DNA of 64,000 nt from Kibdelosporangium sp040675465 (GTDB taxonomy: Bacteria; Actinomycetota; Actinomycetes; Mycobacteriales; Pseudonocardiaceae). This document shows positions 1-8,350 of this stretch, piece by piece. The position numbers and the translations under genes are program-made. Each line of letters starts with the position of its first letter. Within the stretch, counting starts at the first letter, position 1. The notes beneath the pieces are model-generated. The model was not told where the DNA came from. It did no database searches and worked only from the letters and a program-made list of their open reading frames with translations. The stretch covers positions 1,178,001 through 1,242,000 of the forward strand of contig NZ_JBFAPA010000001.1 of NCBI RefSeq assembly GCF_040675465.1. The letters run 5' to 3'.

Positions 1-461
1 ACGATCTGCTCGGGCGAGTACCCGTCGGCCAGCAGCCATCGGTACGCCGTCAGCGCGTCCTCGGCGGCCGCGGGAAAGGGGAACTCGGGCGCCAGCCGGT
101 AGTCCAGCAGCAACACCGGCAAACCGGTCGAAGCGGATATCCGGGCGGCCAGCTGCCGGTGCGTCTTCGGCGAGCCGCAGACAAACCCACCACCGTGCAG
201 ATACAGCAGCACACCAGGGGATTCACTGGTTCCCTTGGCCGTCACCCACAGGCCGGGGACACCGCCGGCGGTCACGTTGCGGATCTTGGTGCCGAGCGGC
301 AACGGGGTTCTGCCCACCGCGTCGAACGCCTCGCGCACGATCCTCAGCGGCGTGGTTCCAGGCCGGACCACACCTCCGAGCACGCGCAGGCTCGAGATCA
401 TCAGCCGTACCAGCAAGCGACTCGCCATGCTGGGGGTAGCAGGTAGCTCAACCACGGCCAT
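1..461 (-). CDS. alpha/beta hydrolase, hormone-sensitive lipase type (3' end outside window)
   Basis: Only the N-terminal 153 residues are in the window; the gene runs off the left edge. Visible are the oxyanion-hole motif HGGGF (about residues 89-93) and DYRLAPE (about 120-126), both typical of the HSL/acetyl-hydrolase branch of alpha/beta hydrolases, which cleave small esters. The catalytic Ser, Asp and His lie beyond the edge. The ATG at 461 is preceded by GGGGAGG with very short spacing; a second ATG at codon 12 is possible. The substrate cannot be inferred. Confidence 0.85.
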   Translation of the reverse strand, partial: MAVVELPATPSMASRLLVRLMISSLRVLGGVVRPGTTPLRIVREAFDAVGRTPLPLGTKIRNVTAGGVPGLWVTAKGTSESPGVLLYLHGGGFVCGSPKTHRQLAARISASTGLPVLLLDYRLAPEFPFPAAAEDALTAYRWLLADGYSPEQI

Positions 462-580
462 CGCCTCCCCGACATCCCGTCAACCTTGACGTGACAACTT
501 TCACTGTAGATCACTCATCGGAGGATCGCCGCCCGCCGAAAGACTGTTAGGGGCCAGGTGGCAGGGGTTACCTTGAGTAC

Positions 581-1954
581 GTGAGGTTGGCAGAGTCGTT
601 GGCTTCGGCGCTGGGTGCGGACGCCGTCATCACGGATGCCGACGTCACCAGCGGCTACCAGCACGACATGATGCCGCTGGCGCCCTTCGGCACCCCTCTC
701 GCCGTCGTGTTCCCTTCGGACACCTCGGAGGTCCAGACCGTTGTCCGGCTGTGTGCCGAGGCAGGGGTGCCAATCGTGCCGCGTGGGGCCGGTAGTGGGC
801 TGTCCGGGGCCGCGAACGCCATCGATGGGTGTGTCGTGGTGGCGATGACGCGGATGAAGGAGATCCTGGAGATCGACCCGGACAACCGGCTGGCAGTGGT
901 GCAGCCGGGCGTGGTGAACCTCGAGTTCCGCGGCGCGGTGGAGAAGCACGGGTTGTTCTACCCGCCGGATCCGTCCAGTTACGACTGGTGCACGATCGGT
1001 GGGAACGTGTCCACCAACGCGGGTGGGCTTTGTTGCGTGAAGTACGGCGTGACCACGGACTCCGTACTGGGCCTGGAGGTTGTGCTCGCGTCCGGGGAAG
1101 TGCTGCGGACCGGGCGCCGGACGGTCAAGGGTGTCGCGGGCTACGACCTGACCAAGTTGTTCATCGGCAGCGAGGGCACCCTCGGCGTGATCACGGAGAT
1201 CACCGTGGCGTTGCGGCCGTTGCCCCAGGTGCCGGGGACTACCATCGCCGCGTTCCCGACGACCGAGGCCGCGGGCGCCGCGGTGTCGCGGATCGTGCGC
1301 GAGGGCCTGGTGCCTTCGTTGATGGAGATCATGGACGCCACCTCCATCCAGGCTGTCGAGGCGTACCTGAAGACCGAACTCGGGGCCGGGCAAGGCTGTG
1401 CGGCGCTTCTGCTGTGCCAGTCGGATGCGGGCGGTGCGGCCGCACGGCACGAACTCGAGATCATCGAACAGGTCTGCCAGGCGGAAGGCGCCGATCTCGC
1501 GTACACGACACACGACCTGGCCGAAGGGCAGATGCTGCTGCAGGCCCGCCGGGCGGTGCTGACGGCGCTTGAGGTCTACGGGACCTGGCTGACCGACGAC
1601 GTGTGCGTGCCGCGAACCCGGATCGCCGAGCTGATCAGCGGATGCGAACGGATCAGCGCCGAAGTCGGCCTGCGTATCGCCGTCGTCGGCCACGCGGGCG
1701 ACGGCAACATGCACCCGACGATCGTCTACGACGCCTCGTCCGCGGACGAGTTCGCCCGTGCCCGCAAGGCTTTCGACGATATTCTTGAGGTGGGCCTGTC
1801 CCTCGGCGGGACGATCACCGGCGAGCACGGGGTCGGCAGGATCAAACGCGAGTGGCTGGCGCGGGAGATCGGCCCGGTCGGGATGAAGGTCCACCGCGCG
1901 ATCAAGTCCGCTTTGGACCCGGCGAACCTGTTCAACCCGGGCTCGATGTTCTAG
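581..1954 (+). CDS. FAD-binding oxidase, GlcD / D-lactate dehydrogenase type
   Basis: A 457-residue flavoprotein of the glycolate oxidase GlcD family, which oxidises 2-hydroxy acids such as glycolate or D-lactate. The N-terminal FAD domain shows PRGAGSGLSG (about 67-76) and GGNVSTNAGG (about 140-149). The C-terminal FAD-oxidase domain has GHAGDGNMHP and GEHGVG, the usual flavin and metal signature. The start is a GTG without Shine-Dalgarno; TACCTT ends 6 nt before it, which suggests a leaderless mRNA. No GlcE or GlcF partner is adjacent, so it probably works alone. The exact substrate is unknown. Confidence 0.88.
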   Translation: MRLAESLASALGADAVITDADVTSGYQHDMMPLAPFGTPLAVVFPSDTSEVQTVVRLCAEAGVPIVPRGAGSGLSGAANAIDGCVVVAMTRMKEILEIDPDNRLAVVQPGVVNLEFRGAVEKHGLFYPPDPSSYDWCTIGGNVSTNAGGLCCVKYGVTTDSVLGLEVVLASGEVLRTGRRTVKGVAGYDLTKLFIGSEGTLGVITEITVALRPLPQVPGTTIAAFPTTEAAGAAVSRIVREGLVPSLMEIMDATSIQAVEAYLKTELGAGQGCAALLLCQSDAGGAAARHELEIIEQVCQAEGADLAYTTHDLAEGQMLLQARRAVLTALEVYGTWLTDDVCVPRTRIAELISGCERISAEVGLRIAVVGHAGDGNMHPTIVYDASSADEFARARKAFDDILEVGLSLGGTITGEHGVGRIKREWLAREIGPVGMKVHRAIKSALDPANLFNPGSMF

Positions 1955-4656
1955 AGGATCCGGCCGGCCAGGCCGCGGATGTCCGGGCCCGCGGCGAGGA
2001 ACGCCTTGAGGTCCTCCTCACCGTCCTCGTGCATGAGGTCCAGTTTGGACACTCCGTCGACCTTGGTGGTGAACACGCTGAGCAGTGACGGCCAGCGGAT
2101 CGCCAGCGCCGCCAGCTTCGCGATCTGGTCGCCGGTGACCGGGCCGGCGCCGCTCAGCCGTTGCCGGTAGGCGATGAACGTGTAGAACCGGAACAGGTTG
2201 ATGAACCGCTTGATCTCGCGTGGGTTCACGGTCTTGAGCAGCGCCACGCCCCGCGTGATGGCCTCGTGGGCGTCCGCGTCGCTGTAGAGGCCGGCGAAGA
2301 TCCGGTCCACCGCCGCGATCGTGTTGATGTTCATATCCGCGTCGAACGCTCGCGCGATCTCGGTCAGGGTGTCCAAAGTGGGGTTCTGCGCCAGGATCGC
2401 GGCCTCGGCCTGGCGAACCATGAGCGGATTCTCGAACTCCCGGACCGGATACGACGTGGATTCTGTTGGCGGGAGGGTGAATGGCTGCGGTTCTTGCGGA
2501 GTTTCCGGTGCAGGCGCTTGGTTTTGCACGCCCAGCAACCGCCGCACGTACTCCGGTCCGGGCTGGGTCGCCGGGAGGCTGATCGGCAGCTGCACGATCT
2601 TCTCCAGGAACCGCCAGCCGATCGACGTCTCGCCCAGCTGCGCCGTCAAGTCCTTGTACGCCACCTCAACGCTGGCCGCGACCACGTGCGGTTCCATCGC
2701 CAGCACGAACATACAGTGAGGAAACTCCCCGGCCAGGAACAGGTTGATCGCCTCGATCACCTGCGACACCGGCCCGGGCGTGCACCGGTCGAGGTCGTCC
2801 ACGAACACGACCAGCGGCCGGTCGGGCATCGCGACCAGGTCCAGCACCCGTTTCATGTCCGACTGGACGAGGTGCAGAAAGCCGGTCCTGGCCTGGTATC
2901 CAGGGTCCCGCACCGCCTCGTCGTACAGCCCCTTGGCGCCCTCGTTGAGCTGCCCGTGCACCGCCGTCGACCCACTCACCAACGGCCCGAACACACCCCG
3001 CGCCGACTCCCGCCAGAACCCAACCGTCTTCGCAACCCCAGCAACGACAACCCCGCCCGTCCCCACCGCGAACACACCACCGGCAACCCGCCTGATGGCC
3101 TCCACCCATACGCCGATGATCGACGACAGCAGGAAAGCACCCAGCGCCAGGATGAGAACTCCGCCGAACACAAGCAGAAGCGGCAGCAGACGTTCCGCGA
3201 GCATCCGGTACGCCCTGCGCCGCACCACCTGCCGATCCAGCCGAGCGAGGTTCAGCTTGAGCCAGAACCGTTCCCGGTCCGCGGGCGGGAGCCTTCTCGT
3301 GACCTGGTCGATGATCTCGTGTGCGAGCCCGGCCCAGATCTGCTCACCGCTCTGGTACATCCACGGGTTGAACCACACCGTCGGACGCCATCGCTTGTCG
3401 TCGGAGAGGTCGAACTCCGGCTCCTGGGTCTCGCCCGCCCGCTTCACCACCTCGGCGTTGCTGACGGTGTTCCTGGAACCCTTGTGCAGCCGGATCTTCC
3501 GTCGTTCGCCGGTGGCGTCGAGCGGATCCAGCTCTTCCTGGACCATCCGCATGAGCGAGGTCTTGCCCGCGCCCCAAGGGCCTTTCACGCCGATCGTCAA
3601 CGGCGGCTTGGTGTCGCTGTGCCGCAGGAAGTTCGCGATCGCGTCGGCGTAGGGCCGGTACCCGAGCAGATCCTCGGTTGTCCAGAAGTCCCGCGTGACA
3701 ACGGTTTTCGGCGTCCCGCCGCGCCACCGCCGCAGCCGGTCCCGGACGGCGTCGATGTCCTCCGGTGCCTCGTCAGGGAGATGAGTGGCGCCGTACTCCA
3801 GGAACGCCCGGTCGGTCACCGCGTCCGGCCCCAGCAGGTCGAGGGCGGCCTCGGCGTCCGCTGTGTCGGAGTTCAGCAGCATCGCGGCCAGCCGAATGTC
3901 CAGCCGTTCGTTGTCGCGAAGCAGGGAAGCCCTGCGCCACAACCGCTTCCCGTTCTCGTCGAATGTCTCGTACTTGGCTCGCAGGTGGTCGCGCAACACA
4001 CCGATCGGGAACACGCGCCCGTCCAGCCGGCGCAACGGCTGCCGTGCCGCGATCAGGACATCCTGGCCGCGCGCCAGGTACAGCTGGATCTCGTCCCGGT
4101 GCCGCTCGGTCGCGTCGTCGATGACGTGCAGCGTCTTGCCGCTGAGCTGGTTGACCACCAGGTTGAGCAGGCTCGACTTCCCGGACTTGGCGGCGCCGAC
4201 GATCTGCGCGAACACCGGGCCGCCGGAGCTCCCGCTCAGATAGCGGACGATCTCGTCGCGCATCGAAGGCGCCTGCCCCGGCCAGGACGAGCGGTGCAAG
4301 AGGAAGGAGATGAGGGTCCCGGCGTCCTCGTCGAGGTGGTCCGGGCTGAGCGTGAAGGCGTGTTCGCTGGTGAACGGCAGCGGTGCGCCGTTCACCAGCA
4401 CCGGGAGGACGGTTCTGCCCTCACTGCGCAGGGTCTCGGTCGATCGCCCGAGCCGCTCGGGGCGATCGACGCGGTCGATCAGCACCAGGACGGTCTGGCT
4501 GTCGTCGGCGACCCTGCCGTGGCTGACATTCTCGGCGCCGAGTGCCGCCCTGAGGCGTTCCCGCAGGGCGAGCACCAGCTCACGGCTGCCGCCCGTCCCG
4601 TCCAGGAGAAGGACTTTGCGCCGGTCCAGTTCTCCTGGCTGGTCCTGCCCGGCCAT
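1951..4656 (-). CDS. KAP-family P-loop NTPase with extra N-terminal P-loop and TIR-like region
   Basis: A 901-residue membrane NTPase. The C-terminal half is a KAP NTPase: Walker A GPWGAGKTS (about 359-367), two membrane segments inserted in the domain (about 491-514 and 524-547), and Walker B VVFVDDLDR (about 616-624). Upstream is a second P-loop, GAAKSGKSS (about 154-162). Residues 14-95 look like a shortened TIR fold, with strands KVLLLD, VLVLID and VLPVLVNGAPLP, but I see no catalytic Glu. KAP NTPases are membrane proteins often linked to phage exclusion or conflict systems. The start lies 9 bp after the DedA stop, so the two are probably co-transcribed. The tail overlaps the oxidase stop by 4 bp. 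Confidence 0.85.
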   Translation of the reverse strand: MAGQDQPGELDRRKVLLLDGTGGSRELVLALRERLRAALGAENVSHGRVADDSQTVLVLIDRVDRPERLGRSTETLRSEGRTVLPVLVNGAPLPFTSEHAFTLSPDHLDEDAGTLISFLLHRSSWPGQAPSMRDEIVRYLSGSSGGPVFAQIVGAAKSGKSSLLNLVVNQLSGKTLHVIDDATERHRDEIQLYLARGQDVLIAARQPLRRLDGRVFPIGVLRDHLRAKYETFDENGKRLWRRASLLRDNERLDIRLAAMLLNSDTADAEAALDLLGPDAVTDRAFLEYGATHLPDEAPEDIDAVRDRLRRWRGGTPKTVVTRDFWTTEDLLGYRPYADAIANFLRHSDTKPPLTIGVKGPWGAGKTSLMRMVQEELDPLDATGERRKIRLHKGSRNTVSNAEVVKRAGETQEPEFDLSDDKRWRPTVWFNPWMYQSGEQIWAGLAHEIIDQVTRRLPPADRERFWLKLNLARLDRQVVRRRAYRMLAERLLPLLLVFGGVLILALGAFLLSSIIGVWVEAIRRVAGGVFAVGTGGVVVAGVAKTVGFWRESARGVFGPLVSGSTAVHGQLNEGAKGLYDEAVRDPGYQARTGFLHLVQSDMKRVLDLVAMPDRPLVVFVDDLDRCTPGPVSQVIEAINLFLAGEFPHCMFVLAMEPHVVAASVEVAYKDLTAQLGETSIGWRFLEKIVQLPISLPATQPGPEYVRRLLGVQNQAPAPETPQEPQPFTLPPTESTSYPVREFENPLMVRQAEAAILAQNPTLDTLTEIARAFDADMNINTIAAVDRIFAGLYSDADAHEAITRGVALLKTVNPREIKRFINLFRFYTFIAYRQRLSGAGPVTGDQIAKLAALAIRWPSLLSVFTTKVDGVSKLDLMHEDGEEDLKAFLAAGPDIRGLAGRIL

Positions 4657-4665
4657 GGCCTTGGC

Positions 4666-5355
4666 TCAGCGCTGGATGCGGTTGATCACCTGGGTGGTCT
4701 CGGCCGCCGTGGCGGCCTCGGCCTTCTTCTCCTTGCGGGCCTTGATGATCTCGAAGACGATCGGGATCAGCGAGATGGCCACCACCAGGATCAGCATCAG
4801 CTCGATGTTCTTGGCGATGAAGTCGATCTGGCCCAGGTAGAAACCGGCCACCGTGATGCCCGCGGCCCACAGCGCGCCGCCAACGGCGGAGTAGGTGAAG
4901 AACTTCTTCTGGTCCATCTTGCCGACACCGGCGATCGCGGTGATGAATGTGCGCACGATCGGGACGAAGCGGGCCAGGATGATGGCGCGGGCGCCGTACT
5001 TCTCGAAGAACGCGTGGGTCTTGTCCACGTACTCCTGTTTGAACAGCTTGGAGTCCGGTTTGTTGAACAACTTCGGGCCGACCGCGCGGCCGATCCAGTA
5101 GCCGCTCATGTTGCCTGCGAACGCGCACACCGTCAGGATCACCGCCGCCAGCCACAACGGCTCCGAGATCGACCCGCGCGCCACCGCGAGACCGGTGATG
5201 AACAGCAGCGAGTCACCCGGCAGGAAGAACCCCACCAGCAGCCCGCACTCGGCGAACACGATGAGGCAGACCACGACGAACAACGTTCCACCGAGCGTGT
5301 CCAGCAGATAGACGGGGTCCAGCCACTGCGGCAAGATCGACATGGTGTTCGTCAC
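4666..5355 (-). CDS. DedA family membrane protein
   Basis: About 229 residues, four to five hydrophobic segments, and the DedA motifs GNMSGYWIGR and ARFVPIVRTF. DedA/SNARE-associated proteins are undecaprenyl-phosphate or phospholipid flippases and membrane-homeostasis factors in the inner membrane. I chose the GTG at 5355 because TACCGT lies exactly 6 nt upstream with no ribosome binding site, the leaderless pattern seen elsewhere here; an ATG four codons later (5343) is the alternative. The Lys/Glu-rich C-terminus is cytoplasmic. It is followed within 9 bp by the KAP NTPase gene. Confidence 0.87.
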   Translation of the reverse strand: MTNTMSILPQWLDPVYLLDTLGGTLFVVVCLIVFAECGLLVGFFLPGDSLLFITGLAVARGSISEPLWLAAVILTVCAFAGNMSGYWIGRAVGPKLFNKPDSKLFKQEYVDKTHAFFEKYGARAIILARFVPIVRTFITAIAGVGKMDQKKFFTYSAVGGALWAAGITVAGFYLGQIDFIAKNIELMLILVVAISLIPIVFEIIKARKEKKAEAATAAETTQVINRIQR

Positions 5356-5361
5356 GACACC

Positions 5362-5367
5362 ACGGTA
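5362..5367 (-). promoter_or_regulatory. putative -10 box of a leaderless dedA mRNA
   Basis: TACCGT on the minus strand, 6 nt before the GTG start of the DedA gene. There is no Shine-Dalgarno sequence between them. It lies just before the 3' end of the small membrane protein gene. Confidence 0.45.
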
Positions 5368-5378
5368 CAGAACCCGAC

Positions 5379-5642
5379 TTACAGGACGGTGACCAGACCG
5401 GTGACGGCCCCCGCGGCCAACCCCAGCACCACAGCCAGGATCAGGATCACCCACCCGCTGAACCGCCGCCGCGGCCACACCATATCGGCGGGCTCCTCGG
5501 CCATCGTCTCGACCCGCGACGCCATCCCCAGGTCACTCCCGGACAGCAACCCGAACCCGGGGCTCGCGGGCGGCCCGGCGTTCACTGCCTGAGCGCGCAG
5601 AGCCTCAGCCAGCAACTGCTCCGGGTCCTTCTCCTTGGCCAC
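5379..5642 (-). CDS. small membrane protein, function unknown
   Basis: 87 residues: a polar, charged N-terminal two-thirds starting MAKEKDPEQLL, then PRRRFSG and one C-terminal membrane helix (about 64-87). The arrangement predicts a cytoplasmic N-terminus anchored at the C-terminal end. I do not recognise a family. It lies 23 bp upstream of the DedA start on the same strand and could share its transcript. The codon use is normal for this genome, so it is likely real. Confidence 0.65.
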   Translation of the reverse strand: MAKEKDPEQLLAEALRAQAVNAGPPASPGFGLLSGSDLGMASRVETMAEEPADMVWPRRRFSGWVILILAVVLGLAAGAVTGLVTVL

Positions 5643-5730
5643 CCCCGAACCTTAACCGGTCCGCCCACCGTCACACCCGAACCCACAACCGCTCACCGCC
5701 GACACAAGCCTGGCCTCGTGCCGCCCTTGG

Positions 5731-5896
5731 CCTCCGCCCCCGGAATCCAGCCTACGAGCCAGCGCCGACAGAAACGGCCGGGCAAGATCATCTCGAGACT
5801 GGTTGTCCACAGGCGGCGGTTGTCCACAACTGGTGTGTGCGCAGGCTTGCCTCAGTGCAGGACGCCCTGCGTAGGCTGGAAAACGGGGGCCGGAGG
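5731..5896. repeat. MITE-like repeat, copy 1 (166 bp, terminal inverted repeats, paired DnaA boxes)
   Basis: The ends are imperfect inverted repeats of about 26 bp: the left end starts CCTCCGCCCCCGG and the right end finishes CGGGGGCCGGAGG, with CCAGCCTACG facing CGTAGGCTGG inside. Copy 2 at 6701-6867 matches in length, ends and core. The core carries two identical TTGTCCACA sequences at 5803-5811 and 5820-5828, the preferred actinomycete DnaA box, as direct repeats 17 bp apart. There is no open frame or transposase. It looks like a short non-autonomous element or a dispersed functional repeat. Confidence 0.7.
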
Positions 5897-6406
5897 CAAG
5901 TCGGCTGCGGCGACTTGCTGGTCCCGCTCGTTCCCGGGCGGGTGGCCGGCCCTGGACTGACCGCGTTGGCGGTCGGCCTGCTGGGGGCTGTACCTGCGCA
6001 TCCCTGGCCTGCGGGAGAACGGCGGCCTGCGGCCGACCGAGCCCGTCGCGCTGGTCAGGTTCCCTGCCGCTTCGGGCGGCATTGTTTCGCGCTTGTTCAG
6101 CGCGAGTCGCCAGCGTGACGGTGGCAGCCAGGCGACATTGACGCCAGCAGGCTGACCGCCGGGCAGGAGTGTGCGCCGGGCGGAGATGCGGGGCGGGCGA
6201 AGTGCGGAGCAGGCGCGGGTGTCGGCTGGTCAGCGGGCTGTCGAGCCGATGGTGGCCGCCGGGCGATGGCGACCGTATGCCGTGGATCGTCAGCCGACGG
6301 ATCCCCAGCCGATGTGGCCGTCAACTGGTGAGTGCCGCCCGGGGAACGCGGACCGCCAGGCCGGTTCCAGCGCGCCGGCTCACGGTCAAGGTGGGCTTGA
6401 TGCTGG
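5897..6406. other. non-coding stretch, nothing recognised
   Basis: About 510 bases between repeat copy 1 and the small gene at 6407. The open frames here are Arg/Gly/Pro-rich shadows with no start context or recognisable motif. There are short self-complementary patches, such as CGCGC facing GCGCG around 6088-6105, but no clear terminator or RNA. Confidence 0.5.
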
Positions 6407-6673
6407 TCAGGTCTGGGGTGCGGCGCTGCGGAAGATCAGGAGGGCTCGGTCGGCGTCGCCTCTTGCCTTGTTGTACGTGCTGGTGTGGTCCAGGCGCCAG
6501 CCTTGGCGTTCCACCGCGTGGATCACCTGGGATACCTGGTCCTGGATCACCGCGGTGGGCGACGGGCTGATGTCCGTGAGGGGGACGACGACGGTGAAGA
6601 CGGTGCCGTTCGCGATGCGTTGCTGGTAGGCACCGTTCTCGGCCGCGCTGACCATGTCCGTCAAGTAGTTCAC
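6407..6673 (-). CDS. small conserved-looking protein, function unknown
   Basis: 88 residues when started at the GTG at 6673, which has a good ribosome binding site (ACAGGAGCCCA). The longer frame to 6781 would run into repeat copy 2 and is unlikely. The sequence alternates strands and helices (GTVFTVVVPLT, VIQDQVSQVIHAVERQGW, ADRALLIFR) and looks like a compact cytosolic alpha/beta fold. I see no membrane segment or catalytic motif. Repeat copy 2 ends 27 bp upstream of the start, so the repeat may carry or affect its promoter. Confidence 0.7.
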   Translation of the reverse strand: MNYLTDMVSAAENGAYQQRIANGTVFTVVVPLTDISPSPTAVIQDQVSQVIHAVERQGWRLDHTSTYNKARGDADRALLIFRSAAPQT

Positions 6674-6700
6674 TGGGCTCCTGTCCACCTGGTCGTCCGG

Positions 6701-6867
6701 CCTCCGGCCCCCGGTATCCAGCCTATCGATGGGGGCCGACGGCGTTCGGCGGACAAGATCCAGAACCGGCTGGTTGTCCACAGGCGACGGTTATCCACAG
6801 CCGCCCTCCGGCAAGGCTTGCCTTGTCCACGAACACCCTGCGCAGGCTGGGAATCGGGGGCCGGAGG
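6701..6867. repeat. MITE-like repeat, copy 2 (167 bp, terminal inverted repeats, paired DnaA boxes)
   Basis: This is the same element as 5731-5896, in the same orientation: left end CCTCCGGCCCCCGG, right end CGGGGGCCGGAGG, with CCAGCCTA facing the reverse of GCAGGCTGG. The core has TTGTCCACA at 6774-6782 and TTATCCACA (the classical DnaA box) at 6791-6799, again 17 bp apart, plus a one-mismatch box at 6823-6831. The boxes are conserved while the surrounding sequence has drifted. Confidence 0.7.
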
Positions 6868-7092
6868 CCAAGGCGTGTCTGAGGATCGTGACAGCCAGGC
6901 CGACGCGGTCCCTCACGCCACGGCAAGATCGCCCAAACAGGTCGGAACTGCCCGCACCGCGCCGGGCACAGCCCCCAAACACGCCCGAGGATCGCCCAAA
7001 CACGCCCGGTATGAGGACGATCCCGCGGAACCACCTCGCTGGAGCCTGGCCTCCGCCCAGGGCGACCTCGACCGAGCTCCAGCGGACCCGCC
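6868..7092. other. non-coding stretch with short direct repeats
   Basis: Between repeat copy 2 and nagA. CCCAAACACGCCCG occurs twice (6974-6987 and 6995-7008), and GATCGCCCAAACA occurs twice in the same stretch. No gene or terminator is evident. Confidence 0.45.
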
Positions 7093-8238
7093 CTAACTCT
7101 TGACCCACTCACCCCGCGCCAGCACGCCGGCCGGCCGCAACCCGTCGTCAAGGACCACCAGGTCAGCGGCCATCCCAACGGCCAGCGACCCGGTCTCCTC
7201 ACCCAGCCCGAGCACAGCCGCAGGCCGCGTCGAAGTCGCGGTCACCGCCTCGCGGATGGTCAACCCACAGTGCTGCACGAGGTTGCGGAAGGCGGCGTCC
7301 ATGGTCAGCGTGCTGCCCGCGAGCGAACCACCACCCGCAATGCGCGGCACGCCGTCCGTCACGGTCACCTCAAGCCCGCCGACGTCATAGACCCCGTCGC
7401 CCACCCCGGCCGCGGCGATGGCGTCGGTGATCAGCACCGTCCGTCCCGGACCCGCGTGCCGGGCCGCCAGCCGCACCACGGTCGGATGGACGTGCACCAG
7501 GTCGACGATCAGTTCCACGGTCACCCGGGGGTCGTCGAGCAGCGCACCGATCGGCCCCGGCTCCCGGTGGTGCAGCGGCCGCATGCCGTTGAACAGGTGC
7601 GTCGCGACGGTCGCACCCGCGTCGATGGCGGGCAGGACGCTGGCTTCGGTCGCGTCGGTGTGGCCGATGGCGGCGATCACGCCGGAGTCCACCAGGCCAC
7701 GGACCGCGTGGACGGCGCCGTCCAGCTCGGGCGCGATCGTGATCATGCTCACCGCACCCTGGCCGGCCGCCAGCAGCTTGCGGACCGACTCCGGCTCCGG
7801 TGGGCACAGGATCGCCGGGTCGTGGGCTCCGCACCGGGCCGCCGACAGGAACGGGCCCTCCAGGTGGATCCCGGCGAGCAGCCCCTCCTGGACCAGCTCG
7901 GCGAGGGCCGCGACCTGGTTCACCAGCTCGGGCACCGGCCGCGACACCAGCGACGCGAGCATGGTCGTGGTGCCATGCCGGCGGTGTGCGTCCACGGCCG
8001 TGCCCACGCGTAACGGGTCCGTGTCGGTGAACGCCTCACCCCCACCGCCGTGACAGTGGATGTCGACGAAACCGGGTATCACCCAGGCTCCGGCGACATC
8101 AGTGATGGCGGCGCCGGACTGCTGTGGGGAGCCTGAGCCGATCGCGGTGATGGTGCCGTTCTCGACTTCCAGCCACCCGGGATCGAGGACGCCGTCGGGC
8201 GTCACGACCTTGCCCCCAGAGATCACCAGGTGAGTCAT
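7093..8238 (-). CDS. nagA: N-acetylglucosamine-6-phosphate deacetylase
   Basis: About 381 residues of the amidohydrolase superfamily. It converts GlcNAc-6-phosphate to glucosamine-6-phosphate and acetate in amino-sugar use and cell-wall recycling. Visible motifs are the metal-binding DIHCHGGGG, the EGPFLS loop, GHTDA, HLFNGM and the catalytic LITDAI. The length is normal. The start is ATG 8238 or GTG 8244; neither has a clear ribosome binding site. A DasR-like palindrome lies 29 bp upstream, so amino-sugar control is likely. No nagB or transporter gene is next to it. Confidence 0.93.
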   Translation of the reverse strand: MTHLVISGGKVVTPDGVLDPGWLEVENGTITAIGSGSPQQSGAAITDVAGAWVIPGFVDIHCHGGGGEAFTDTDPLRVGTAVDAHRRHGTTTMLASLVSRPVPELVNQVAALAELVQEGLLAGIHLEGPFLSAARCGAHDPAILCPPEPESVRKLLAAGQGAVSMITIAPELDGAVHAVRGLVDSGVIAAIGHTDATEASVLPAIDAGATVATHLFNGMRPLHHREPGPIGALLDDPRVTVELIVDLVHVHPTVVRLAARHAGPGRTVLITDAIAAAGVGDGVYDVGGLEVTVTDGVPRIAGGGSLAGSTLTMDAAFRNLVQHCGLTIREAVTATSTRPAAVLGLGEETGSLAVGMAADLVVLDDGLRPAGVLARGEWVKS

Positions 8239-8250
8239 GCCCACGATGAT

Positions 8251-8282
8251 GGGTCATAGACCCGCGATTGGTCTATACCAAC
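8251..8282 (-). promoter_or_regulatory. DasR-type (dre) operator with adjacent palindrome upstream of nagA
   Basis: TTGGTCTATACCAA (core of 8267-8282) is a close match to the dre consensus, an almost symmetric TGGTCTAGACCA, bound by the GntR regulator DasR, which is released by glucosamine-6-phosphate in Streptomyces. Immediately downstream is a second perfect palindrome, GGGTCATAGACCC (8251-8263). The pair could be a double operator overlapping the nagA promoter. Confidence 0.7.
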
Positions 8283-8350
8283 ACGCGATCGTCACTCGTG
8301 CGGGCGCGCGCCATCCGCCCGGATTTCCCAGGCAGACAGGGGTGACCCGG

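Noticed and set aside
2161..5592. Open frame of 1143 codons on the plus strand
   Set aside because: It lies antisense to the KAP and DedA genes, is full of Arg, His, Gln and Pro, and has no recognisable domain; typical GC-rich shadow.
6169..6629. Plus-strand open frames in the intergenic region, partly over the gene at 6407
   Set aside because: Arg/Gly/Pro-rich, poor starts; the minus-strand 6407-6673 frame has a good ribosome binding site and normal composition.
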